From a virus, in IMG/VR virus record IMGVR_UViG_3300029787_000118, positions 18,317-40,295 of that record: a DNA stretch of 21,979 nt. One strand, written 5' to 3'. Numbering within the stretch: position 1 is the first letter of the stretch; every line of letters starts with the position of its first letter. Below, piece after piece: positions 7,282 through 16,200 of this stretch. A model generated the notes under the pieces. That model did no database searches and was not told where the DNA came from. It saw only the letters and a program-made list of their open reading frames with translations. The position numbers and the translations under genes were made by a program.

Positions 7282-9726
7282 ATGGATAAAAAAAATAATA
7301 ACAAATTAAAACAGTATAAAAAGAAATATTATACTGGTGGTAGAGTTGATATGTCTACAGGTGGTAGAGTAAAAGCTGCTGTAGGTGGTATACAAAAAGC
7401 TCCTATGAGTCGTAAAGTACCTCCTATGTTTATAGAAAGAGAAGAAGAGCCTATGGTGAGTACTCCTAGTACTACAAAACAACCTACATTTACTCAAGCT
7501 CCAATAGAATCTAAAAGACCCGATGTTGTTCAACCTCAAGAAACATTTATAGAAAACTTAGATACTGCTGCAAACAATATAGATACTACATTTAGACAAG
7601 CTCCAACAACCGGTAAAGGCTCTGACCAAATGTTTATTGGTAGAGAAGGTGAAGTTAGACCTGCTATGTCAGTAAAAGATATTGAAGATGGAAGAATTGG
7701 AGATGAACGTAATGAGCCTAAAGACCCTCCAAATGGTCAAGCTACAATAGTAAGACAAGGATTTATTTATGCATGGAATGGTTTTACATATGTAAATACA
7801 AATCAACGAGCAAGTACAGATACAGATACAGATACAGATACTGAGACTGAACTAACTGCAGAAGAGTTAGCAGCTCAAGAAAAAACTAGAAGACAAGATG
7901 TAGCTAGACAATCTGCAGAAGCTGCTGCAAGAGGTGAAGTTCCAGAAGCTGCACAAATACCTGATGCTGAACAAGTAGGTTATCAAAGAGATGCACAAGG
8001 ACAGTTAGTTTTAGATGAACAAGGAAATCCTATTGTTTTAAAAGAACAACAAGTTACAACTATGGACCCTGTAACTAGAGCTAGAACTGATATAAGAGCT
8101 GAAGGTCAAGCTCCAGAACAAGTTACTACAGTAGATAAAGTAGAAACTGCAAAAACTCCAGAAACTATTACAACTTCTAAAATAGAAGATAAAGATTTAT
8201 CTATTGTTCCTGAACAAGCTCAAGTAGAAGTTGTAGAAGGTGATGTATCTGATGAAGCTATTGCACAAGCTGCACAAGTAGATAGAGTTGCACCAATAGA
8301 AGGTGCTGATGTTGATATACCAGAAGGTGCTTTAGCAGAAAGAGTTGTTGGTAAAATTAGTGAAGGTGCTAAAGCTACAGCAGCTATGAATGCTGGTACA
8401 AGCTTGTCAAGAATTACAAGAGCTAAAAAACAATTAAGTAGAGCTGGACTATCTGATGCAGATATACAAGAAATAGGTAATGACCCCGAAGCTTTAGAAG
8501 ATAGACTAGCAGACTTTAGTGAAGAACAAAGAGGTATCATAGAAGGATTACCTGAAGAAGCTTTAGTATCTACACAGATAAATGGTTTGTTAGAAGGTAT
8601 GGAAAACGGTGAGATACCTGTATGGGCTAGACCTGCTGTTGCACAAGTAGAACAGATGTTAGCTAGAAGAGGTATGTCTGCTTCTACAGTAGGTAGAGAC
8701 AATCTTTTTAACGCTATTATTCAATCAGCTATGCCTATAGCTCAAAGTAATGCACAAGCTATACAACAAAGTGTAAGTCAACAAAAAACTATAGAAGCTC
8801 AAGCTGCTGAAGCTAATGCACAAAGAATGCAACAAACAGCTTTAACTAATGCACAAAATGTATTTCAAATGGATATGTCTCAGTTTAGTGCTGACCAACA
8901 AACAACCTTATCTAACAGTAAGTTTATGCAAACTGTTGGTTTAACAGAAGCTAGTAATGACCAACAAGCTACAATACAAAATGCTGTAATAGCTTCACAA
9001 ATTAATTTAGCTGAAGCTGATTTTTATCAAAGAACTCAAGCTCAAAATGCTCAAGCTTTCTTACAAATGGATATGCAAAACTTAGCAAACGAGCAACAGT
9101 CTAATGTATTAAAAGCTCAACAAACTCAACAACGTATGTTATCTAATCAATCAGCTCAGAATGCTGCTGCTCAGTTTAATGCTGCTAGTGAGAATCAAAC
9201 ACAGCAGTTTATGTCTAGTTTGAATGCACAGATTGACCAGTATAATACTTCACAAATGAATGCAGTTTCTCAATTTAACGCAAGTCAAGAGAATGCTGCT
9301 GCAGCTAGAGATGCTAATAGAGCTGCTGATGTTGAAAAATTTAATACTCAACTTGAAACACAGATAGACCAGTTTAACGCTAACCAAGATTTTGCAAGGA
9401 ATCAATGGAACGCACAAAACCAAGCAGTAGTAGAACAGTCTAATACTCAGTGGAGAAGAAATACTAACACTGCAAACACTGCAATGCAAAATCAAATCAA
9501 TGCACAAAATGCTCAGAACTCTTTTGCAATGTCTCAAACTGCTCAATCATTTTTATGGCAAGAGTTAAGAGACCAAGCTGATTATGATTTTAGAAACAGT
9601 GAAAATGAAAAGAATAGAATTGCACAACTTGTAAATACTGCACTAGCTTCAGACCCTTCTAAATATGGTGGAAGTGTTAAAAGTATTGAACAGTTAATTG
9701 GTTTTATTGTAGGAGATTTAATTTAA
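7282..9726 (+). CDS. Large Gln/Asn-rich helical virion protein with N-terminal double TGGRV motif
   Basis: This is an 814-residue protein with a weak ribosome site (TAGGT at 7269-7273). The first 16 residues are Lys-rich. TGGRVDMSTGGRV at 18-30 then repeats a five-residue box after a three-residue spacer; nearly the same arrangement occurs in the 1985-residue protein. A Pro/Thr-rich low-complexity stretch follows (to about 190) and ends in a Thr-Asp run. From about 390 the protein is helical. It has a GMENGEIPVWARPAV..MLARRGMSAS segment and then a long tract (about 480-770) rich in Ala, Gln and Asn with recurring QFNA, FLQMDM and ANEQQ boxes. I recognise this architecture from large structural proteins of marine phages, but not an experimentally assigned function. 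A rod-like or pilot role inside the virion is inferred from the composition and from its ejection-type neighbours. Confidence 0.8.
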   Translation: MDKKNNNKLKQYKKKYYTGGRVDMSTGGRVKAAVGGIQKAPMSRKVPPMFIEREEEPMVSTPSTTKQPTFTQAPIESKRPDVVQPQETFIENLDTAANNIDTTFRQAPTTGKGSDQMFIGREGEVRPAMSVKDIEDGRIGDERNEPKDPPNGQATIVRQGFIYAWNGFTYVNTNQRASTDTDTDTDTETELTAEELAAQEKTRRQDVARQSAEAAARGEVPEAAQIPDAEQVGYQRDAQGQLVLDEQGNPIVLKEQQVTTMDPVTRARTDIRAEGQAPEQVTTVDKVETAKTPETITTSKIEDKDLSIVPEQAQVEVVEGDVSDEAIAQAAQVDRVAPIEGADVDIPEGALAERVVGKISEGAKATAAMNAGTSLSRITRAKKQLSRAGLSDADIQEIGNDPEALEDRLADFSEEQRGIIEGLPEEALVSTQINGLLEGMENGEIPVWARPAVAQVEQMLARRGMSASTVGRDNLFNAIIQSAMPIAQSNAQAIQQSVSQQKTIEAQAAEANAQRMQQTALTNAQNVFQMDMSQFSADQQTTLSNSKFMQTVGLTEASNDQQATIQNAVIASQINLAEADFYQRTQAQNAQAFLQMDMQNLANEQQSNVLKAQQTQQRMLSNQSAQNAAAQFNAASENQTQQFMSSLNAQIDQYNTSQMNAVSQFNASQENAAAARDANRAADVEKFNTQLETQIDQFNANQDFARNQWNAQNQAVVEQSNTQWRRNTNTANTAMQNQINAQNAQNSFAMSQTAQSFLWQELRDQADYDFRNSENEKNRIAQLVNTALASDPSKYGGSVKSIEQLIGFIVGDLI
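7815..7838 (+). repeat. Short 6-bp microsatellite (TACAGA x4) encoding Thr-Asp repeats
   Basis: Four perfect TACAGA units are followed by a degenerate continuation, giving the run STDTDTDTDTETE. The unit is a multiple of three, so slippage would change protein length but not the frame. It sits in a low-complexity linker of the 814-residue protein. Confidence 0.8.
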
Positions 9727-9737
9727 CAGGAATTAAT

Positions 9738-10763
9738 ATGGGATTATTTAAAAAATTAAAAAAAGCATTTAAAAAAGTTACAGGCTTTGTAAAGAAAAAT
9801 ATAAAAAGAGTAGTTAAGTTTACTAAGAAACAATTTAAAAGAATAACTTCTAGTAAAGTTCTTAAAGCTTTAGCTATTGCTGCTGCAGTCGTAGTCACGG
9901 GAGGTGCTGCTCTCGGTGCTATGGGAGCCACTGCAGGTGCTGGTGGTTTTACAGGTTGGATGGTTGGTGCAAGTCAAGCAGTTACTGGAGCTACAGTAGC
10001 TGGTTTAAATGTAGGAGCTGTTATGAAACCTTTTGCTGCTGCAGGTAGTGCAATTGGTACAGGTGTTTCAGCAGTTACAGGAATTAATTTAGCAACTCCC
10101 GCAGCTTCTATACCGGGAACAATTCCTAGTGCTGCTGGTACAGGTGCTACAGGTACTGCTGCTACAGGTGCTTCTACACTTACTGCACCTGCTGCAATAA
10201 CTACAAACCCTGCTGCTGCTGCTCAAGCTAGTACTGCAGCATCAAGAGGAGCTTTAAATGTAACAGCAAGTGGTCTTCCCGGAGCTACTACAGGTTCATA
10301 TGCTACATCTACAGGAATGGTAGGTACAGCTACTGGTACTGCTGCACAACAATTAGCAGTTACTACTAGCACTCTTCCGGCTGCTACAGCAGGTTCATAT
10401 GCTACATCTACAGGAATGGTAAATGCTTTAGCACTTCCAGCTTCAACTGCACCTGCTCAAGCAAGTTGGTTTGCTAGACATCCTAAACTTACCTCTGCTT
10501 TAGGAACAGTAGGTACAAACGTAGCAACAGGTGTAGCAACTGGAGCTGCTATGCAATATATACAAGGAGACCCTGAACAACAAGGTTCTATGGCTGGTGC
10601 TGCTGTTGAAGGTGGAGAATATTTAGACCCTTTAAAAGTTTATGCAGCCCAACAAGGAATCAATACAGATGGTATATATCAACACATGATGTATGGTAAT
10701 CAAGACCCAAGCACACAATATGGTTCTGAATTATTTAGACAACAAACATTTGGAGTAGCTTAA
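9738..10763 (+). CDS. Basic, Gly/Ala-rich putative membrane-active virion protein
   Basis: This 341-residue protein has AGGA at 9728-9731 six bases before the ATG. Residues 1-43 contain 17 Lys/Arg and no acidic residue, in an amphipathic pattern (FKKLKKAFKKVTGFVKK). Residues 44-62 are a hydrophobic Ala/Val/Gly helix. Residues 60-250 are Gly/Ala/Thr-rich and low-complexity, with a duplicated LPxATxGSYATSTGMV box (GSYATSTGMV at 186-195 and 219-228). The C-terminal 90 residues are more ordinary and acidic to neutral. A cationic helix followed by a membrane helix and a glycine-rich tract is what one expects of a protein that binds DNA or penetrates a membrane during genome ejection. I do not recognise a named family, so that role is inference. 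Confidence 0.78.
   Translation: MGLFKKLKKAFKKVTGFVKKNIKRVVKFTKKQFKRITSSKVLKALAIAAAVVVTGGAALGAMGATAGAGGFTGWMVGASQAVTGATVAGLNVGAVMKPFAAAGSAIGTGVSAVTGINLATPAASIPGTIPSAAGTGATGTAATGASTLTAPAAITTNPAAAAQASTAASRGALNVTASGLPGATTGSYATSTGMVGTATGTAAQQLAVTTSTLPAATAGSYATSTGMVNALALPASTAPAQASWFARHPKLTSALGTVGTNVATGVATGAAMQYIQGDPEQQGSMAGAAVEGGEYLDPLKVYAAQQGINTDGIYQHMMYGNQDPSTQYGSELFRQQTFGVA
10291..10421 (+). repeat. Exact 32-bp direct repeat pair
   Basis: Identical 32-base copies lie at 10291-10322 and 10390-10421, 99 bases (33 codons) apart and in the same frame. They encode the duplicated GSYATSTGMV box. Flanking codons are also related (LPGATT versus LPAATA). The perfect DNA identity, unlike the diverged fibre repeats, suggests a recent duplication or gene-conversion event. 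The intervening 67 bases could be lost by recombination without a frameshift. Confidence 0.85.
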
Positions 10764-11491
10764 TGAGTACACCTAAAAGACAACCTAATCCTGTTATATC
10801 TTCTAGCTTAAGTGAAGCTGCTGCTTCTTCTGTACTAGATGGATTAGATGCAGGTTTTACTATAGATGAAATAGCACCTGATACTGGTCCTAAGATAAGA
10901 GGTGAAGCTAAGTTTAGTCAAGAAGGATTAGATAATCTTGTAAACTTGTCAAGTAAAGGAGCTGTTATTCCCGGACAATCTCTTACTAATAATCCAGAAA
11001 ATCCTTATCCTTGGGAAACTCCACCAGAGTTTGCAAACCCTAGAGAAGCTTTAGATGATGTTGTAGGCTCTATAATGCAACCTGAAGCTATGAAGAATAT
11101 TGTAAGTGCTTTAGCTCAAGGTGCAGCAGTTGCAGATTTAGGTACTGCTATTTTATATGCTAAGTTTAACGAAGGTAAAATATCTCCTGATGCTATGATG
11201 CTGTTAGCTGAACCAGTTATGTATATTATTATGGCTATAGGTGAAGAAGCTAATATTAAATATAATATAGAAGGTAACGACTTAGATGAATTTGATGAAG
11301 AAGATGAAACAGAAAATTTTGATAGTAAAGTAAATGAATTTAGAAATGTATTAAGTGATATTAAGAAAGGAGCTACTAAAAACATAGAGCCTTCTAAGAT
11401 TGATAGTAACGTAGTTCCTAAAGGCATATTAGCACAGGTAAAAGAAAAAGGTCCAGAGATTAAAAGTTTATTAAGTAAAGGAGAAGAGTAA
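10763..11491 (+). CDS. Conserved marine phage structural-type protein, function unknown
   Basis: This 242-residue protein is coupled to its upstream neighbour by TAATG, with GGAG at 10752-10755. The most recognisable element is PGQSLTNNPENPYPWETPP at residues 70-88, a Pro-rich box that I associate with a conserved structural protein of marine T4-like phages. A helical domain follows (about 95-165), with a hydrophobic stretch MLLAEPVMYIIMAIGEEA near 146-163. Then comes a very acidic segment (about 173-188) and a charged C-terminus. The hydrophobic stretch is broken by Glu and Pro and is more likely a buried helix than a membrane span. Its place among ejection-type genes supports a virion role. 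No catalytic motif is seen. Confidence 0.78.
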   Translation: MSTPKRQPNPVISSSLSEAAASSVLDGLDAGFTIDEIAPDTGPKIRGEAKFSQEGLDNLVNLSSKGAVIPGQSLTNNPENPYPWETPPEFANPREALDDVVGSIMQPEAMKNIVSALAQGAAVADLGTAILYAKFNEGKISPDAMMLLAEPVMYIIMAIGEEANIKYNIEGNDLDEFDEEDETENFDSKVNEFRNVLSDIKKGATKNIEPSKIDSNVVPKGILAQVKEKGPEIKSLLSKGEE

Positions 11492-13206
11492 TGGCTATAG
11501 AAGATTATTTTAAAGGTAGTAGTCAAGCATACGGACAGTTAGCTGGTTCGTTATTAGCAGGTAGAAGAAAAGAAGATAAGAAAGAAGCTAAGAGAGCTTT
11601 ACTAGCTTCTACAGTTATGGCAACTTTTGGAGCTTTACAAAACCAACAAAAACAAAGTATTATTGATGGTTCTAATGATGTTAAAGATAAGTATCAAGAT
11701 ATATTTGATAATAACGAAGAAATATATAATAAAAAACGTGGAGCTAGAGCAGATTATTTAGCTTATAAAGAAAATCCAAATGATTATATTGAAACAAAAG
11801 CTGCTGAATTATTTAATAAAGATTTAGAATTACAAGCTGAGTTAGGAACTAACCCTTATTCAAGGATAAGTAAAGCAGATTTAACTCCTGAAAGTTATGA
11901 GTCTGCTATGGAAGTTTTAGATGATAAAAGAAAAATAGCTAAAGAGTATATAGAAGCTCAAGCCGGTAATGCAGCAGTAACTACACAAACATTTACAAAA
12001 TTTAATGCAGCAGCTAAAGAAGAATATGAAGCTGCAATGGCTGAAGTAGAAGATGACCCTTACAAGCAAGGTCTTATTAGGTCTGCATTTAGTAAAATAT
12101 TTGGAACAGGTGAAGAAAAGAAAAATAAATTACTTACAGATTTACAAACTGCAAAAACTAAAAGAATGCAACAAGAATCTACGATACCTTATATGGATAC
12201 TGTTAAAGGTAAAGAAGAATTAATTAACAAACAAATTAAAACTGGTGAAGAAAAAGCATCTAAAGATAGTTTTATGTATGAAACAAAAACTATGAAATTA
12301 GAGAAACAAGAAAAAGAAATTATAAAATCTATAGAAGAAGCAAGAACTAAAAATATATTAGCTGGTTCAAAAGAAGAAAAAGAATTAGAAGATAATGTAA
12401 TTAGTGCATACAGAAAAGGTTTAAAAGTTAGTAAGATAAAAGAACTTGATGAAATACAAGAAAATGATATACCAGCTTTTGTATCTACTTTTACAAAAGT
12501 TGACCGTATTAGAGAAGATGCTCCCGACATGGACCCAACAGATTTCTTAACTGTTAAAGAAAGAGACTTATATGATTTAGGAATGGGTATAACTAGAGAT
12601 GACATTAATGCTGTAGAAGAAATAAGAAACACAGAAAATAGATTAGAGGTTGTTTCTCAAATAAATTCAATAATAGGTCAAGAAACTGACGTTAGTAAAA
12701 AACTTTCTATGATAGACGGTAATTTTGGTACAAATGGCGAAGACGCTACAGGTCTTTCTAGTGTATATATTAGTAATGTTATTAGAGCTAAAACACATCT
12801 TATGAATAAATATGATATGGATGATATAGAAGCTTTACAAACTGCAATGGATATGCAATTAGAAGGGGTTTCTATAGGAAAAGGTGGAAGTACTACGGAT
12901 GATGAATATAATAGAGGAGGGTTTAGAAGATTGTTTACTTCACAAAAACCTACTCATGGAATTGAATATGTAAATCCAGATGTAGAAAATTTACCAATTA
13001 TACCAGACACTGCTAATCTACATGCTCAAAACTTAAACGAGTATAAATATTTACAGAATAGAAAGTACATAGATGATGAAGGAAATTCACAAACTTTAAT
13101 ACCTGATAGAGTTGGTAAAGAATATACTATAGATGATGAAGACTTTACAGTTTCATTTATTGTAAATAACGAAAATAAATGGATTCCATTAGTTACTTAT
13201 AAATAA
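11491..13206 (+). CDS. Helical putative internal virion protein
   Basis: This 571-residue protein overlaps the previous stop (TAATG), with GGAG at 11480-11483. After a short Gly/Ala helix (AYGQLAGSLLAGRRKEDKK) it is almost wholly charged helix rich in Lys, Glu, Asp and Ala as far as about residue 430. It has no membrane span and no signal peptide. The last 100 residues contain an RGGFRRLFTSQKP box, then a Tyr/Asp-rich beta-type tail ending WIPLVTYK. I do not recognise the family. Length, composition and position before the 1985-residue protein resemble the pairing of long helical inner-core proteins in other tailed phages, but that is an analogy and no shared motif supports it. Confidence 0.78.
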   Translation: MAIEDYFKGSSQAYGQLAGSLLAGRRKEDKKEAKRALLASTVMATFGALQNQQKQSIIDGSNDVKDKYQDIFDNNEEIYNKKRGARADYLAYKENPNDYIETKAAELFNKDLELQAELGTNPYSRISKADLTPESYESAMEVLDDKRKIAKEYIEAQAGNAAVTTQTFTKFNAAAKEEYEAAMAEVEDDPYKQGLIRSAFSKIFGTGEEKKNKLLTDLQTAKTKRMQQESTIPYMDTVKGKEELINKQIKTGEEKASKDSFMYETKTMKLEKQEKEIIKSIEEARTKNILAGSKEEKELEDNVISAYRKGLKVSKIKELDEIQENDIPAFVSTFTKVDRIREDAPDMDPTDFLTVKERDLYDLGMGITRDDINAVEEIRNTENRLEVVSQINSIIGQETDVSKKLSMIDGNFGTNGEDATGLSSVYISNVIRAKTHLMNKYDMDDIEALQTAMDMQLEGVSIGKGGSTTDDEYNRGGFRRLFTSQKPTHGIEYVNPDVENLPIIPDTANLHAQNLNEYKYLQNRKYIDDEGNSQTLIPDRVGKEYTIDDEDFTVSFIVNNENKWIPLVTYK

Positions 13207-13218
13207 GGATTATATAAT

Positions 13219-16200
13219 ATGCCGACTTTCGGAGACCTTAGTAAATATAAACAAAAATCTAATGCATATACTGTACCTAGTTATGTTGCTCAACAAAAAT
13301 ATTCCCTTACTGATTTAAGAAAAGATGAAGAATTTAATAAAGTAACAGAAAGATTTTTAACTTCTTTAGGAGAGGGAGAAACTGTTGGAGATTTATTTGG
13401 TTATTTTAGAGGAGCTGATTATAATTTAGCTGATGCTACTAAAATGGTTTTTGATAGTGGTAAGTTTACTGACCAACAAAAAACAGATTATCAGTACTTA
13501 CGTAGTAAATTTGATAATGCAGATTTAGGTGGTTTTGGTGAGTGGGTACGTGCAGGTGCTAATGTTACTAAAGAAATTGTAACAGACCCTACTATGATAG
13601 CTAGTGCTTTACTTGTTCCTTGGACAGGAGGAACTTCTGCTGCAGCTCGTATAACTGCTGGTAAAGCTGTACAGTCTAGTTTAAAAAAATTAGCTAATAA
13701 AGAAATAGCTGAAGGTGTTGCTAAAGGAGTATCTAAACTTCCCGGTCAAAAAATAAAAGCTCCTTTAAGTAAAAATGCTAAAACTGTTGTTGCTAGTACA
13801 GAAGGTTTTATCTATGGTAGTACTGCAAACTTTACAAAACAACATGCAGATGTAAATACTGATAGAAGAGAAGAAGTAAGTCCTGAAGAAAGTTTAGCTA
13901 TGGGAGCTATCACTGCAGCAATTCCTGCTGTTTTTAGAGGAGCTGGTGCAGGATATACAAAGTTTAATAAGTCTGTAGCTGATAGAAGAGCTGCCAGAAT
14001 TGACGGTAACGAAGATTATAAAGTAGGAATTATTGATAAAGGTATTGAAAAAACAGATGCTCTTATAGAATACGTTACTCCTAACATAAGAATACTTACA
14101 GGTTTTGTAAATAAACCTACTGCTTTACTTTTAGATAAAATGGAAGCTTCTCCAACACTTGACAAAGTTGTAAAGTATTTTAGATATGATGCAGCTAGAA
14201 GTATAACTGCAAAAGATTATGATGTTTCTCAAAAAGTTTCAAGTAGAAGTTTTTATGAAGATGTAAATTCTTTAATAGGTTTTAGAAGTGAGCAACTAAA
14301 AGCTATAATAGACCCTTTAAAAACTAAAGGAACTGTTACTGTTCCTAAGTTAGGTTCTAGAGATTCTTTTTTTAAAATTCCATTTAAAGATGCTCCTAAA
14401 GTAGAAAAACAAAGTTACTTTAAACGCCAAAGAATTGCAGATAATGTCAACGATGCATTAGCTTATTATCTAAGGACAGGAAGAAAAACTGTAACAGTTG
14501 ATGGCAAACAAATTAAATTAGAACAAGCATTTAAACTTACAAATAAGTCAACAGACGATATAATAACAGCCGGACAAGGTATTAAAAAACTAATGTCTGA
14601 TATTAGAAATGATGCAAAAAGAGAAGGGTTAGAGATTGGTTTAATAAAAAATTATTTACCTAGAGGTTTTTCTTACGGAGATGTTAAAGCTGAAATAAAA
14701 AACTTAGAAAAAGGTATAGAAGGTAAATTAGTAAAAGAGTTAAAAACTAAAGAAGGATTGAAAACTAACGAAGATGTTATAGATTTATTACAAGATATTA
14801 TTAATCCTTCTAAAACAGCAGGTAAAAGCTATACTGAACTTGCAACTGTTGGTAAAGGTGAAGCAAGAAAAGGTCTTTTCTTTCCAAAAACTACACCCGG
14901 TTTAACAAAAGAAAGAACTCTTAAAAACATAGATGAAAATAATATTATTGATTATTTAGATAACAATGTTGAAAATTTATTGTATGATTATATACATCAG
15001 TCTTCTAGTTTTATTCAAAGAAAAGCTGGATTAGGCGAAGATTTAGATGAGTTTATAAAAAGATTTGTAAATCCTATTAAAGAAGAGTTAGCAGCTAAAG
15101 GTAAAAAACTTACTGAAAAAGAATATAAAAGATTAGAAGATATTTATTTAGTTACCACTGGTCAAGTTCAACAAATAGATAATGTAATTGGTAGAACTTT
15201 ATCAGACATTGCTGTGGTTGGAAACCAATTAGCTTTACTTCCTCTTGCTACTATAACCAGTTTATCAGAAGTAGCTGTTCCTTTAGTTAGGGGAGCAGGT
15301 AAAAAATCTTTTCAAAAAGGTAAAACAGAATCTGGAGTAGATAAAGGAGGAGTAAGAATTCTTTGGGAAACTGCAGGAGACTACAGAAAAATGTGGTGGA
15401 ATGATTTAGTTAAAAAAGATATTACAGATGCTAGACCAGAATCTTTAAAAGAGTTAAACAGATTTAATAGAGCTATGAATAGAGCTGGAGAAGATAGGTC
15501 TCTTGCTATGTATGGTCAAGGTTTTGGAAGACGTGCAACTCAAGCACAAAATAAATTTTTTAAAATAAACTTACTGCATGACTGGACAAGATTTGTACAA
15601 CTTACAAGTTTTAATGTTGGTAAAGCTAAGATGTATGAAAACTTACATGAGCTTACTACTAATAAAAGTATTTCTTCAAAAAGAAAAATAAGATTAACTA
15701 ATGAATTAAAAGAGTTAGGTGTAGATGTAACAGCAGGTAAAAGATGGGTACAGTCTGGTGGAAAAGCTTCTGGTAAGTTTTATGATGAAAACTTTTTACC
15801 CAGTGCTGCAAGATATGTAGATGAAGTTATCATGAACCCTACTGCTGCAGCTAATCAAAAACCTTTATGGCATTCAATGCCTTCAACAAGATGGGCTTTT
15901 GGTTTAATGGGTTTTCCCACTGCTTTTAGTAATACGGTATTAAAAAATGCAGCTAGAGAAGTTGCTAAAGATGTTAGAGGTAAAGAGTTTGTAGGAACAC
16001 CTCAAGTTTTATCAGGTGTTACTGCTATGACAGCTATAGCTATGTTTGGTAATACTCTTAGAAGTAAAGGTCGTAACTTAGAAGAACTTGAAAGCGGTGA
16101 AACAGATATAGGTGAAGAAATACTTGAAGCTGCAATTAGAACAGGGTTACTAGGACCGGGTGAGCAAGTATATAGAACTGTAGAAGATAAAGAGTATACT

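Noticed and set aside
7273-7284. T4-late-promoter-like TTATAAAT before the 814-aa gene
   Set aside because: A transcript start six or more bases downstream would fall inside the start codon region. In DNA this AT-rich the match is uninformative.
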